DNA of 64,000 nucleotides from Clonostachys chloroleuca (Eukaryota > Ascomycota > Sordariomycetes > Hypocreales > Bionectriaceae): contig JBANAY010000003.1 in NCBI GenBank assembly GCA_037952775.1, positions 34,286,001-34,350,000 on the forward strand. Direction: 5' to 3'. Below are positions 33,568-44,031 of the stretch, in pieces. Under the pieces are notes generated by a model. That model was not told the origin of the DNA. It saw only the letters and a program-made list of their open reading frames with translations, and searched no databases. The stretch's first letter is position 1. Each line of letters starts with the position of its first letter. Made by a program: the position numbers and the translations under genes.

Positions 33568-33656
33568 TATGAGGATGCGCATTGCGGATCCTCATAATTG
33601 TGGCAGAGATGACAATCTCTGCACAGGTTGGGCCTTTTAATGTCCTGCCCAGGACA
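33568..33656. other. Three consecutive perfect hairpins
   Basis: Hairpin 1: TATGAGGAT (33568-33576) with ATCCTCATA (33588-33596), extended after one mismatch by CGC/GCG around an ATT loop. Hairpin 2: GCAGAGAT (33603-33610) with ATCTCTGC (33615-33622), loop GACA. Hairpin 3: TGTCCTG (33641-33647) with CAGGACA (33650-33656), loop CC. Three such stems in 89 bp suggest a structured RNA or an element with cruciform potential. Function unknown. Confidence 0.55.
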
Positions 33657-35291
33657 AACAATCCAAATTGGGTAGACGATTTAGAGCGCCTGCGACGGCC
33701 GGGTCATGACTGTTGCCATCTTTGGCCATTACATATTCGATGGGCCCTTGAGAAAGGTTAGAAGAATAGAAAAAGGACGGTGGCGCAAGTGTTGGAAATA
33801 TGCCTTTGAGATGGTGGCTCAGAGGCAAGTATAGGATCCCCAAATTGACGTAGAGAAGCTTTGCTGAAGAGCTGCCAACGTCCAAGTCTTCTGCAATCTG
33901 ACTATCTCTGCCCAAGGTGATGGAATCCACGTCTGTTCCTAAGGCATCTCGGGCAAGAAATGGAGCTGCGCTGATGAACCACAGGTGAAGCATAGGCTCG
34001 ATGAAGCGGATGGGACTGCTACAAAGGTGGCCACCCTTATGAGATCACTTCCAGACATTCTCAGTGCGAGTAGGAAAATAAAATGGAGAGTGAGAGGAGC
34101 ACAATGTTGCAACTTGTGGCTCTCGACCGTAACAAGGTATGGGAATCATGCTGGACAGCTTTATTTGAAGAAGCGGGGATGAAGGCGAGAAATCGAGTTG
34201 ACTTGGTGTGTGAGGTTGGAATACTGAAGAAGAGAGAAGAAGGTGAGAAGTGAGGAAGTGGGAGGCAGCGCTTTAATACTGCCGGCGCCACTGGCTGCCA
34301 CACATTTACACCTCAGGTATCAACGCATGACGGCGGAACCGTAATTCGCGAGACTTTGAGGGGCCTTGCAGACGTATGTGCAGTATTAGGTATTAAGTAA
34401 TAAGTAATTTAGAAAGTAGTAATTCCTGATCGTAATTCTCATGTGGTGCGTGGCGTGCTCTTCTCGGCACGTATCTTCGCCGGCGTAGCTTGGCAGCACT
34501 TGAGGGAACAAAAAGAGTGACTTTTGCGAGGTTGATACTGTCCAAGATAGACCCTTCTACGGCGTGAAAGATCAGGAGACATAGGTGCAAGGCAGCTGCG
34601 AGGAAACCGTTACACTGAAGCAATATTTTGATGCAGAGGTAGCGACTGGCTCATATCTTTTGAGCCAATGATCACTGCCTAAAAGACAACACACTACAAA
34701 TGGTCATCATTTTATCTTGATCTATATTGCTTTTTTATCCTATTAATTGCAAAATCGCCCTACTTATTACTGCTCTTCACTTTGATATCTTATTTCTTCT
34801 GCCATTCAGTTAGTAGGGAGGCAGGCCACAGACTGCGATATGTTGGCTGCTTTGGGCCTGATCAAGTCCTTCCATTCCCTGCGACTTTGTCCATGTCTAC
34901 CCAGGTAGGTAGGTAGGCAGTAGGCGAGTAGACAGGCATCTGTACGTTGGTTTGTCATACACGTCTCAGGTCGAAGCCTGTAATGCAAGATAGATACCTA
35001 GGTGAGACGATTTGCTGCCTGATGCAACTCCATTTACGCCCATACCCCGAACGAGACCACAAATAAACTGGCTGAGCATTGATAGCGCTTGTAGGGCGCA
35101 TAGGCTGTCTATTTTGATTTGAATAGGTGCCTACCTACTTGAATCTAAAGATAATGAGAAATCATAGAACCAATTATGCTGAGCGCCGTGATTACCAGCT
35201 AGAACTCCAAAATAATGCACCCATCGTGCGAACCCCGTTTTGGTAGTATTATATCACTCTTCGAGTACGACAGTCTAGAAAACAACAACGC

Positions 35292-36513
35292 CTATGCTTT
35301 GACCATGAAGATCTGAGAATGAGGTTAGCTTAGACCAGAACATTCGTGCCCTGTATGCAGTGTTCTCCCTCACCTTGTTAATTGAATTGTCGTTGAGCAT
35401 CGCCTCTCGCTTTGCTGCCAAGAACCGGCTTCGTACCATGAGTGCGTTACCTCGTGGCGTGGAGGTTCCAGAGCCTGAAGGCGTAGCAGAAGATGATTTT
35501 TCTCGGTCAGAGCCTTCAAGTTTCCTGCGCTTCTTCTCTTCTTTCTTCTCCTTCTTCTCCTTCTTTTCCAGCTTCTTTAGCTCCTTTCTTGCCCTCTTTT
35601 CCTCCTTTCGCTCCTTCCTGGCCTGCTTAGATTCCTTCGTGTCATCTCCTTCGTCGTCAGCAGAGGGGTCGGTCTTTGACTTCCGTTTGGAGGCTCGCTC
35701 GGTGCTCTCCGACTCATCTGCTGAAGTTGCAGCGCTCTGCTGTCTTGACTTGTCCTTCTTGTCCTTCTTCTTCTCCTTCCTTACAACATCGCTGCAGTCG
35801 TTGGTTTCTGATTCGTCACTTGACTTCTTCTTGGATTTCTTCTCCCCGTCTCTGCGGCGCTTCTTTGATTTGGACTCGGAATCCTTGCCCGAGGTTTCTT
35901 CATCCTCTTCAGACTGCGACGATGCCTTGCGCTTCTTGGATTTTTGTTGCGGTACTTCGGCCTCCTCCTTCTGCTCCGGCAGGGTTGATACCGCCTCTTC
36001 TGGAGACTCCTTCGTTTCATCTTCCTCTTTAAGCTCGTCTCCAACTAGCAGACCGCCCCGAACGAAACGCATGGGCCCAAATTTCTGCTCGACGTAGCGG
36101 TTCAGTTTGACCACCATCCTGGCCTGTTTATCCTCCTCCACCGACGCTGCGGATTTGCCGTTGAGCCTACTCAGGAGGTCTGTGAATGCGTCGAGACCTG
36201 AGATCTCGTTGTCCTTCGCCTTGTCGAATCCCAGACCCTTCATATCATCTTTCAGAGAGACTCTAATGTAGGATGCGCTCGCCGCCGTGTGTAGCTCCGA
36301 GTGAGGGGCATCTTTGGCGCCCAGGAACTCGCCCGGCTGCCATCCCTGGGATCGTAGGATCTTCTGGCCGAATGTTGTCTCGTCACGGGTCCATTTGGTG
36401 TTGTTCGGATCATGGTTTATTCTCCGGCGACTGTGCAACGGGATTGGGTTAGCAACCAAAAAATGTAGCTTGACTGAAGTCTCTCACGTCTTAGCTTCTG
36501 CCAGGAGACCCAT
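35292..36513 (-). CDS. Pxr1/Gno1, G-patch nucleolar protein
   Basis: A G-patch cofactor of the RNA helicase Prp43 (PINX1 homologue), acting in pre-rRNA and snoRNA maturation. Exons 36513-36488, 36430-35374 and 35312-35292 give 367 aa. The N-terminus MGLLAEAKTRRRINHDPNNT is followed by the G-patch (FGQKILRSQGWQPGEFLGAK, then KDDMKGLGFDKA), a middle GLDAFTDLLSRLNGK block and a very long Lys/Glu/Ser tract. A 7-codon terminal exon supplies the conserved IFMVKA ending. The first exon codes only 8 complete residues. The Lys/Glu tract creates a long spurious antisense frame. Confidence 0.95.
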
Positions 36514-37166
36514 GGTGGAAGTCTCTGTCTCGATTTTCGATTTTAGAATAAAAAATACTTCAACGGAAAACAATCATAGCAACGCTTGGCAATTGAGCGA
36601 ACGGGGTCATGAAGCAGAAGGGAAATGAGTGGATAGTGGATAACAATCGATCTCACAAGAAAAAAAGTCAAGTCGTGGTGATATGGCGGGGTGTGGAGAC
36701 AACATGGTTAACAGCGTTCTTATCGGGATACGCTATTGGCTGCTTCTCACTCTCACACATAATCTGAAATGCGCCCCAATTATTTTTCAACTCTTTGACT
36801 CTACGTTAAGTAGGTAGTAGTACTTGTATCCTAGAATGCCTACTTCGGCACCATGTTATTGGAGTGAGCTGCAGTTCTGATGAAGAAGAAGAAATCAATT
36901 TGAGTATTAGCTGAAATTCATTAACTATGAATGTACATATGAAGCCCGATCTTTCTGTACAACAAAACATAGGCTTCTAATATAGAACCCTGATAGGATT
37001 GACATCTGTGTTGCAGATTGTTAGATTGTCCCCGTGCCTTTAGATCGCACGTCTCTCTACCCTTTTTTTGATGTCGGAGATAGAAGATTACCGCCTGATG
37101 AATGCAAGTATTCCCTCTTGGAACAAGTACCACGAAGTCGCCTCCAACGCCAATTGGCTGTCGAAC
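36514..37166. other. Intergenic
   Basis: Promoter of Pxr1 and 3' end of the ARS2-like gene. No gene supported. Confidence 0.6.
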
Positions 37167-39894
37167 TTAATAATTCAGTTCACCGCTGCCCCCACCAGCG
37201 ACGTGATCAAGATCCTCGTAGCTTTTCAAGCTCCGACCTTGAACTGCCTCCCTTGGCCCACCTGCTGCTGCACCTGCGCCATCACCCCAGCGTGACCCGC
37301 CTGTGCGATTTCTACCACCGTCATATCTTCCACCACGGCGGTCGTACGGTCCAGATCGGAACTGGCCGCGATTACCACCCATACCTCCCCTGCGGATGGG
37401 TCCTCCTGAACGGTCATCTCCCATGGCGTTCCACCCAGCCTGCATCCCAGAGAACAAAGGAGGGAAGTTGCCGCCTGCCATGTTAAAGCCTGGGACCATC
37501 ATGCCATTCATTGAGAAGTTTTGGAGATTGAATCCTCTCGGAGTGCCAGGGGCGGTTTGTCCATTCGGTTGAGGGAAGTGTCCATTAGAGTTCGCGTCTG
37601 TCCTCGATGGAGCGATATGCGCCGGATCCAAAATGTAGGCATTTATAAGCTCGAACTGCACCAAAGTTAGTGATTAATACGTTGCAAGCGGGCTGCGCAC
37701 AAAATTGCACTTACCTCCTGATTGAGGCCCTCGAGCCAGTCTGAATGCCTCTTCTCCACATGCTTCTTCCAGAAGTGCTCCTCCTTGAAGAGTTTCGTAC
37801 ACTCAGGAACCTTACATCTCCATTTGTGTTCGTCCTCTTGCTTGACGTGTTTCAATAGCTCTTCATCAATAGCCTCTTCGATGGGGCGTCCGCCAAGCTT
37901 CCGAATGTCAACAGCCTGTGGGTCAAGAATCTGCATAAGCTTGTCTTCAAAAGTCTTAACCCAGTTGAAGGCTCGGAGCAATTGCTGTTCGCCTTTATTG
38001 GTCGAACCCCGGAACTTTTTATTCTCAATGTCTGCCACCTCTCCATCTTCACCTTCCTCCATGCTATCGCCTTTCTTCTTTTCAGGGAAAGGTTCTCCAC
38101 TGGCGCTAGCTCTTGCTACGGCTCGAGCAGCAGATGATAGAGTGGAGCGAGGACGGCGGAGATGACCACCTGGACACTTTCGAGTGAGCTCATGAACCGA
38201 GTCACTTTCGAACACGCAAAAGAAGCAGAAGTTAAATACACGACGCAGATACTCGATCAAAAGATCGAGCTCTTTCTTCTTCACAAGAAGAGCCTCATCG
38301 TCTACCTCTTCATCTTCAATTGCGCCTTCCTCTTCGTCCTCCTCTTGCACAGTGCCAACTTCAGCGTCCATGTCTTCATCATTATCAGGCACACGAATCT
38401 TGGTCGACTTGGAGGCTGTGGTCGTAGGAGCCGGGGGCTGAAGGCGACCTGCGCTTCTCAAATTCTCTACCTTTTCCTCTACTCTCAGGATCGCCTGGAA
38501 ATCAGAGCCGAAGGTTTCTTCAAAATAGTTCACCAAGCGCTGTACGAGCTCATGATCTCTTTCCACCCTTTCAGGTGCGGAGAACAAGTCCCAGAGAGCT
38601 TTCTTTCGAGGACTGGCTGGAGGAGTGTGAACACCGACATGGCAGACAAAGTCACCTCGAACCTCGTCCTTGACTGTCTTGCCATTCACAGCCTCCAGAG
38701 CCTTTTCAGCGGTCGAGACCGGCTTGGGCGAACTGAGTGGCTCGTCACCGTCAACATCCTTGGGGTCAGGCCTGTCTATAGCCATCGCAGTCTCAGAGGC
38801 AGGGTGGAGCATTACCCAACCGATGCGATGGTATCGCTTGCTGGGATTGGGATCAGATAGAGAAAGCCATTTGAAGCCACCCTCTTCTTCCCCAAGATGC
38901 TCCTTGCAGAAAGATTCCAGGTTTTCTCGGCTGACATGAGGGGCAATAGTTTTGATCAGGAGAGTTGGCTGAAACTGATTCTCGTCTCGAATGTCGGCAC
39001 CAATGCCAGGATTGAGATCACCAACTCCCAAAATCTCGCTCGCAGCCGTTGTTTCACCTTCCTCCTTCTCAGCAACTCCGCCAGCTCCATTACTGTCGGC
39101 CTTAGGAATGCCCTCGAGGGAGAATTCGTCAAAAGTACCCGACTCCAGATCTTGTTCCCATTGATGGTAAGCACTGCGCCTAACCTCGTTGAGCTTGGAT
39201 CTGAAAGCGTCTCTCACTTCCGGGACGTATTTTTCCCTGAACCATTGCTCTTTTTTATGTTCCGAGACGAAGGTGCGTGCCATTTTTGCTTGTAGGTCTT
39301 CTTTGTACGTGTTGTAGGCAGCCTGGATCCTTGTCTTTTCCTTTTCACGCTCCTCTGCAACTTCTCGAGCACCTCGGGCTCTCTCAGGTTCGCGACGACG
39401 ACCAGTTCTGGCTCTTTCCTTTTCCTCTTTGACCTTCTCGTTCATTCTCCACCACTCGCTGTAGTAAGAGAATCCCACTTGGTACGGAAGACGGCCAGGA
39501 TCGGTTAGGGGATTCTGGACGGGAGTCGGAGCGCTGTTTTCCTGACCGGGAACATAGCGATCAATATTCGCAGGGGGTGAGCCAATGCGACGGCGGTCGT
39601 CGCGGTCATCTCTCCGTGATCTGGGTTCGTAGCGATCGATGTTGCTGGGGGATCGAGAGCGGCGTCGATCTCGGCGATCCTGACCTGTGCGTAAAGCGTG
39701 AGCGACAAAAACTTGGCACAGCGAGTTTATGACGCGCTTAAAGCCTGATTTCTTGGACCATGAAACATACCTGGCGACCTCGCACGGTAGGGCTTCTCGG
39801 CTCGGTCCTCTCTTCCTCTTGATTCGTCTCGCGCCCAAGTCCTCTCGCTGGGAGAACGCGCACCCCCTTCTCTGTATGACGAGTATGAGTCCAT
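37167..39894 (-). CDS. ARS2/Serrate-like zinc-finger RNA-processing protein
   Basis: A nuclear protein of the ARS2/Serrate family, which links the cap-binding complex to RNA maturation or decay. Exons 39894-39771, 39684-37715 and 37655-37167 give 860 aa. Seen: RS/RD-rich N-terminus (SNIDRYEPRSRRDDRDDRR), the DUF3546-type segment PYQVGFSYYSEWWRMNE, an RRM-like middle (LLIKTIAPHVSRENLESFCK), the signature LIEYLRRVFNFCFFCVFE and RKCPGGHLRRPRS, then a single C2H2 finger WRCKVPECTKLFKEEHFWKK-H, and a Gly/Arg/Asn-rich C-terminus. The long central exon stays open without correction. Identification is secure; its exact partners in this fungus are inference. Confidence 0.94.
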
Positions 39895-41252
39895 CGTAAC
39901 TTAGTGGACTGGGCCCATGGAGATCCGGGTGGGTTTGCGCGTCTCGTTTTTTCGTCGTATATGTATATACTCTCTCGAGCACTACCGTGGACAGAATGGC
40001 GACTGGTTACTGCTTCGCGAATTGATTGAATGTTAGAGAAATGTCTCTCTTGCGGAGGATGTGAGAAAGAGAGGGCGGAGGAACGGGAACAAAGGAACAA
40101 ATATGAAGCAAGAACGAGCCCCTGCTGGAACCAAATGTCCAGAAATCAAAAGAAGGATCCATGGTAGAAGAAAGAGAAGACAATCTAGATGGGGATGGTA
40201 TGCAGGTGTGGAAGGGAGGCAAAGAATCAATCCAGGATGAGGAAGGAAGGTAGGGACCATGACGAGGAGAGTAGAGAAAAATAAGGCAGAAGAAGCGTGG
40301 CACTCGAAAGAGAGACATCATGGAGAGAGGGCAACGAACATTAATGAGGAGCGCTGCTCATTGAGAGCTGACTGCGCGATTTCGTGATTGCGCGCCTGTC
40401 AAACAAACAACGCGTTGAAGATGAAGGTGGTGAGGCTTGCAGGTGAAGCTTTCGGCAGGGAGATGGGACGGGGACCGCTTCAGGAACAGAAGGTAGGTAC
40501 AGAACCCACGTACCACTGTTAGTGAACCTAAGGCGCCGAGGTGAGTAGGGCGATGCTTTCATTGGACAGCCGAGGGCCAACTCACAAGGGGATATGGAGA
40601 TCACCAGCATCAGGCAAAGTACCTACCCGGCAGAGCGTCGCCTGAGAGTACCTCCGCGAAATCCGGGCTAGAGAAAACCTGGTAAGGTACGGAGTATGTA
40701 AGCAGCAATGCAGCCTGGGGAAGTCCACTGGCCCTTGAATTCGCACTGTTAAGCCACTCAAACATCTGGAGCTTAGTGCGATATAGGCCTAGCCAACCCT
40801 CGCAACCGGCCGCAACGCCCATTAAAACACTGTGCCACCTACTCTTTTTGTCTAGCAGCAGCCAGCCAATCCAATAGGTTTTGGATCCGTCACTGGAATG
40901 GAAGGTGGCGATTTCCGATGGCTCCCCCACTTGGGACGATGACCCCAACTTCCTTGGACAAGGGCACGAAGCACTTGGATGGAGACACTTATCTATCATC
41001 CTGTCGGTCTCGGTTCTATAAGAAGCACGGTTCATATTACCAACAAACCACTTCTTTCCTCGCGATAGCCTTAGCTTGGAGATACCATGAAACCTAAGGA
41101 TAAGCAGGTGCCGGTGTCGATGAGGAAAGACCACTATCCGAACCCCTTCGCATCTACCCTAGATTCAGGCTCGACGCCAGATTATTAAATCCCGTTTCCA
41201 TCTGACTGGCTCTTGTCTGAGGACCCGATCCGCCTCCTCATAACCCCGGTGG
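39895..41252. promoter_or_regulatory. Divergent promoters, ARS2-like / molybdenum cofactor sulfurase
   Basis: 1.36 kb without a supported gene. A TTATCT (AGATAA on the other strand), fitting the HGATAR consensus of AreA-type GATA factors, lies near 40990, about 260 bp upstream of the sulfurase start. I did not find a clear UaY-type TCGG-N6-CCGA site. Confidence 0.45.
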
Positions 41253-43801
41253 ATGATGGAGTCGGCACTGCCAGCTGGCATGTCAAATGTCTCCTCCTAT
41301 GATGAAGCTGTTGCAAATATGCGGCAGCAGGAGTATCCCATGCTTCAAGGTTGTTTTCGCGTACACCCACATTCTTCTGCTCAAATCACTAACCAGCGTA
41401 CTATGTAGATGCTACGTATCTTGACCATGCTGGCGCCGCGCTTTACTCCAAAAGTCTCATGGATGAATTCGCTGCCGAGATGACTTCTACTCTTTTTGGA
41501 AATCCTCACTCCGCTTCGGTGCCCTCCCAGAGTTCCACCTCGCGGATTGAAAACATCCGTCTGCGGCTGCTGAGCTTCTTCCATGCTGATCCCTGTGACT
41601 TTGATCTCATCTTCGTGGCAAATGCCACTGCTGGTGTCAGGCTGGTTACTGAAGGGTTTCGTACCCAGCCCCGAGGCTTCCATTATGCCTACCATCAAGC
41701 TTGCCACACAAGTCTTGTAGGAATCCGTGGAGAGGCGACTAAGAGTACCTGTCTTGACGATGCAGCGTTCGATTCTTGGACACAAGATGGCACACATTTG
41801 GCAGCTTTTTCGAACCCTGAGTCCCCAACCTTGGTTGCCTACACAGCCCAATCACACATGGATGGCCGCAGGTATCCCTTGTCATGGTCCAAGTCTATAA
41901 AGGACGTAGGTCGTGTTTCCTCCAATGCATGCGTGTTCACTCTCCTTGATGCGGCATCTTTCGTTGCCACATCGCCTTTGGACCTAAGCAAGCCAGATAC
42001 AGCACCAGACTTCACTGTGCTGAGCCTCTACAAGATATTCGGCTTCCCTGACTTGGGAGTTTTGATTGTTCGGCGTGAAGCCGAAAACATCTTTGACTTC
42101 CGGAAATACTTTGGAGGAGGTACTGTAGACCTAGTACTGTGCGGTAAGGAAGAGTGGCAAGTCCCAAAAAGCGAATCCTTACACGACCGACTAGAGGATG
42201 GCACACTTCCATTCCACAACATCCTGGCACTTGATATCGCACTCACAGTTCATCAGAGATTGTTTGGATCCATGATGCAAGTCAAGGAACATACTGAAAA
42301 CCTGTCTTTGTCTCTACGGTCCGGGTTACGAGACATGTTACATGGAAACGGGAACCCAGTATGTATCACCTATCCGAGCCAACAGCCCAATATATTGCCA
42401 TCTACGCCTGGCATGGGCCCTGTTGTATCATTTAACATCAAAAACTCTGCTGGAGCATGGGTCAGCCTTGTCGAATTTGAAAAGCTAGCTGCTGTTCGGA
42501 AATTTCATTTACGCACTGGAGCGATGTGCAGCCCCGGAGGGATATCATCGGCATTAAATTTAGAACCATGGGAGATGAAGAGAAACTTTTCGAATGGACT
42601 TCGTTGCGGGTCAGAGAACGATATCATGGGTGGTAAACCAACCGGGGTGATAAGGGTCAGCCTAGGGGCCATGAGCACAATGTCAGACGTCGAGAAGTTC
42701 CTGGCATTTGTGCAGGAGTTCTTCGTGGAGGCCAAGGTTCAAGGGCCTGGAATGTTGACCAGAAAAGTAGATTCTCTCGGGAAACAGCCGTCACTGTCTG
42801 TCAAAACGATTACAGTATACCCGATAAAAAGCTGTGGAGGGTTTGTCGTCCCGGCCGATATACCCTGGGAGATTCGATCCGAAGGTCTCGCTTGGGATCG
42901 CGAATGGTGTCTAGTCCACGCGGGGACAGGTCAAGCTCTCAGCCAGAAACGGTACCCGAAAATGGCCCTTCTGCGGCCAGTTTTGGACTTTGAGACTGGC
43001 TTTCTTCGAGTTGATTACAAAGGGACTCCAAGAAAGCAGGTTTCCGTCCCCTTGTCAAATAATCCTGCCCTCTTCGACAAGGCCGACCGCCAGATGACAT
43101 CACGAGTATGCGGGGACAAAATATCAGCACACAGGTATATTTCCGCTGAGATAAATGGGTTCTTCTCGGAGGTGTTAAATGTGCCGTGTATTCTCTCTCG
43201 TTTTCCGCCTGGAGGCCAAGGGTCAAGTAGCCGCTCCTCAAAAGCGCGGATGCAGTCACACCAGCTGCAGAAGCATTCTTGCAGGCTTCCTGGAGCATTC
43301 CCCGGCATACCATCTCCACCAGAATCAGATTCTGAACAGCCAGAGGATAGCAAGATCCTTCTGTCCAATGAGAGCCCTATCCTGATGATTCACGAGTCCA
43401 GTGTTGAAGCACTGAATAGAGACATCATGCACCAGGGAGGCCCCCGGGTTGATGCTGCTGTATTCCGGGCCAACATTGTTGTTCATTCCTCCAATTTAAA
43501 GGAATCTCATCCGCCATTTTCTGAAGATACGTGGCGATCGTTACATATTGGGCAGCATAATTTCAAACTTCTAGGTGCTTGTCAAAGGTGCCAGATGGTT
43601 TGTGTTGACCAGTCCACTGGCGAGAAGCGACAAGAACCCTTTACGACATTATCTAAAACACGAAGGTTCGGCGGAAAGGTTTATTTTGGATCACACATGG
43701 CATTAAATCTAAAAGGACGAACCGAAACAAACGAAACACAACATCCTGTCATTCACGTGGGTGATACCGTTTGGGTAGATTTACCATCGTCACCGAGCTA
43801 A
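41253..43801 (+). CDS. hxB: Molybdenum cofactor sulfurase (HxB type)
   Basis: It transfers sulfur from L-cysteine to the Moco of xanthine dehydrogenase-type hydroxylases, activating them for purine use. Exons 41253-41349 and 41409-43801 give 829 aa. The N-terminal NifS-like PLP domain begins at ATYLDHAGAALYS; the PLP lysine is K241 in LSLYKIFGFPDLGVLIV, and the persulfide-cysteine region appears to be RTGAMCSPGG. The C-terminal half is a MOSC_N + MOSC module (VYPIKSCGGFVV, EGLAWDREWCLVH, LLGACQRCQMVCVDQSTG) that binds Moco. Length and domain order match fungal HxB. No frameshift. The gene symbol follows the Aspergillus nidulans name. Confidence 0.95.
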
Positions 43802-44031
43802 AGGATAATCGAGGGCTTTCTATTTGACTTCCAAATAGGTAGTATATCGTTACATACAATTCAAATGATAAAATACTTACGGTCCTGTTGTTGCAATAAG
43901 CGATAACGCGTTTGCCCAAGCCATAATCTTAACCGCATCCTTGATGTTCTCGCAGGAAAGTCCGGGAGAAAGCCATCCAAGGGAGATCAGAGTATTGATG
44001 GGTTGCGACTATTCTTGCCGTCGTTTTTTTT

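Larger units (their letters stand above)
31766..35291. other. 3.5-kb gene-poor, structure-rich region
   Basis: I find no confident protein gene. The longest minus-strand frame (33637-33993, 118 codons) has a hydrophobic start but no recognisable domain. The region contains the tandem duplication and hairpins listed separately, and AT-rich sequence with short GGTA repeats near 34900. It may hold a non-coding transcription unit on the minus strand or the relic of a gene. Confidence 0.5.

Noticed and set aside
33620..33656. U5-like loop (gccttttaatg) in a GGGC/GCCC stem
   Set aside because: The rest of U5 snRNA (flanking stem, Sm site, terminal hairpin) is absent.
33637..33993. 118-codon minus-strand secreted-protein candidate
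   Set aside because: Hydrophobic start but no typical cleavage region, no domain and overlap with the hairpin cluster; not strong enough to call.
35360..36097. 245-codon Ser/Phe/Leu-rich plus-strand frame
   Set aside because: Reverse complement of the Lys/Glu/Ser tract of Pxr1; low complexity only.
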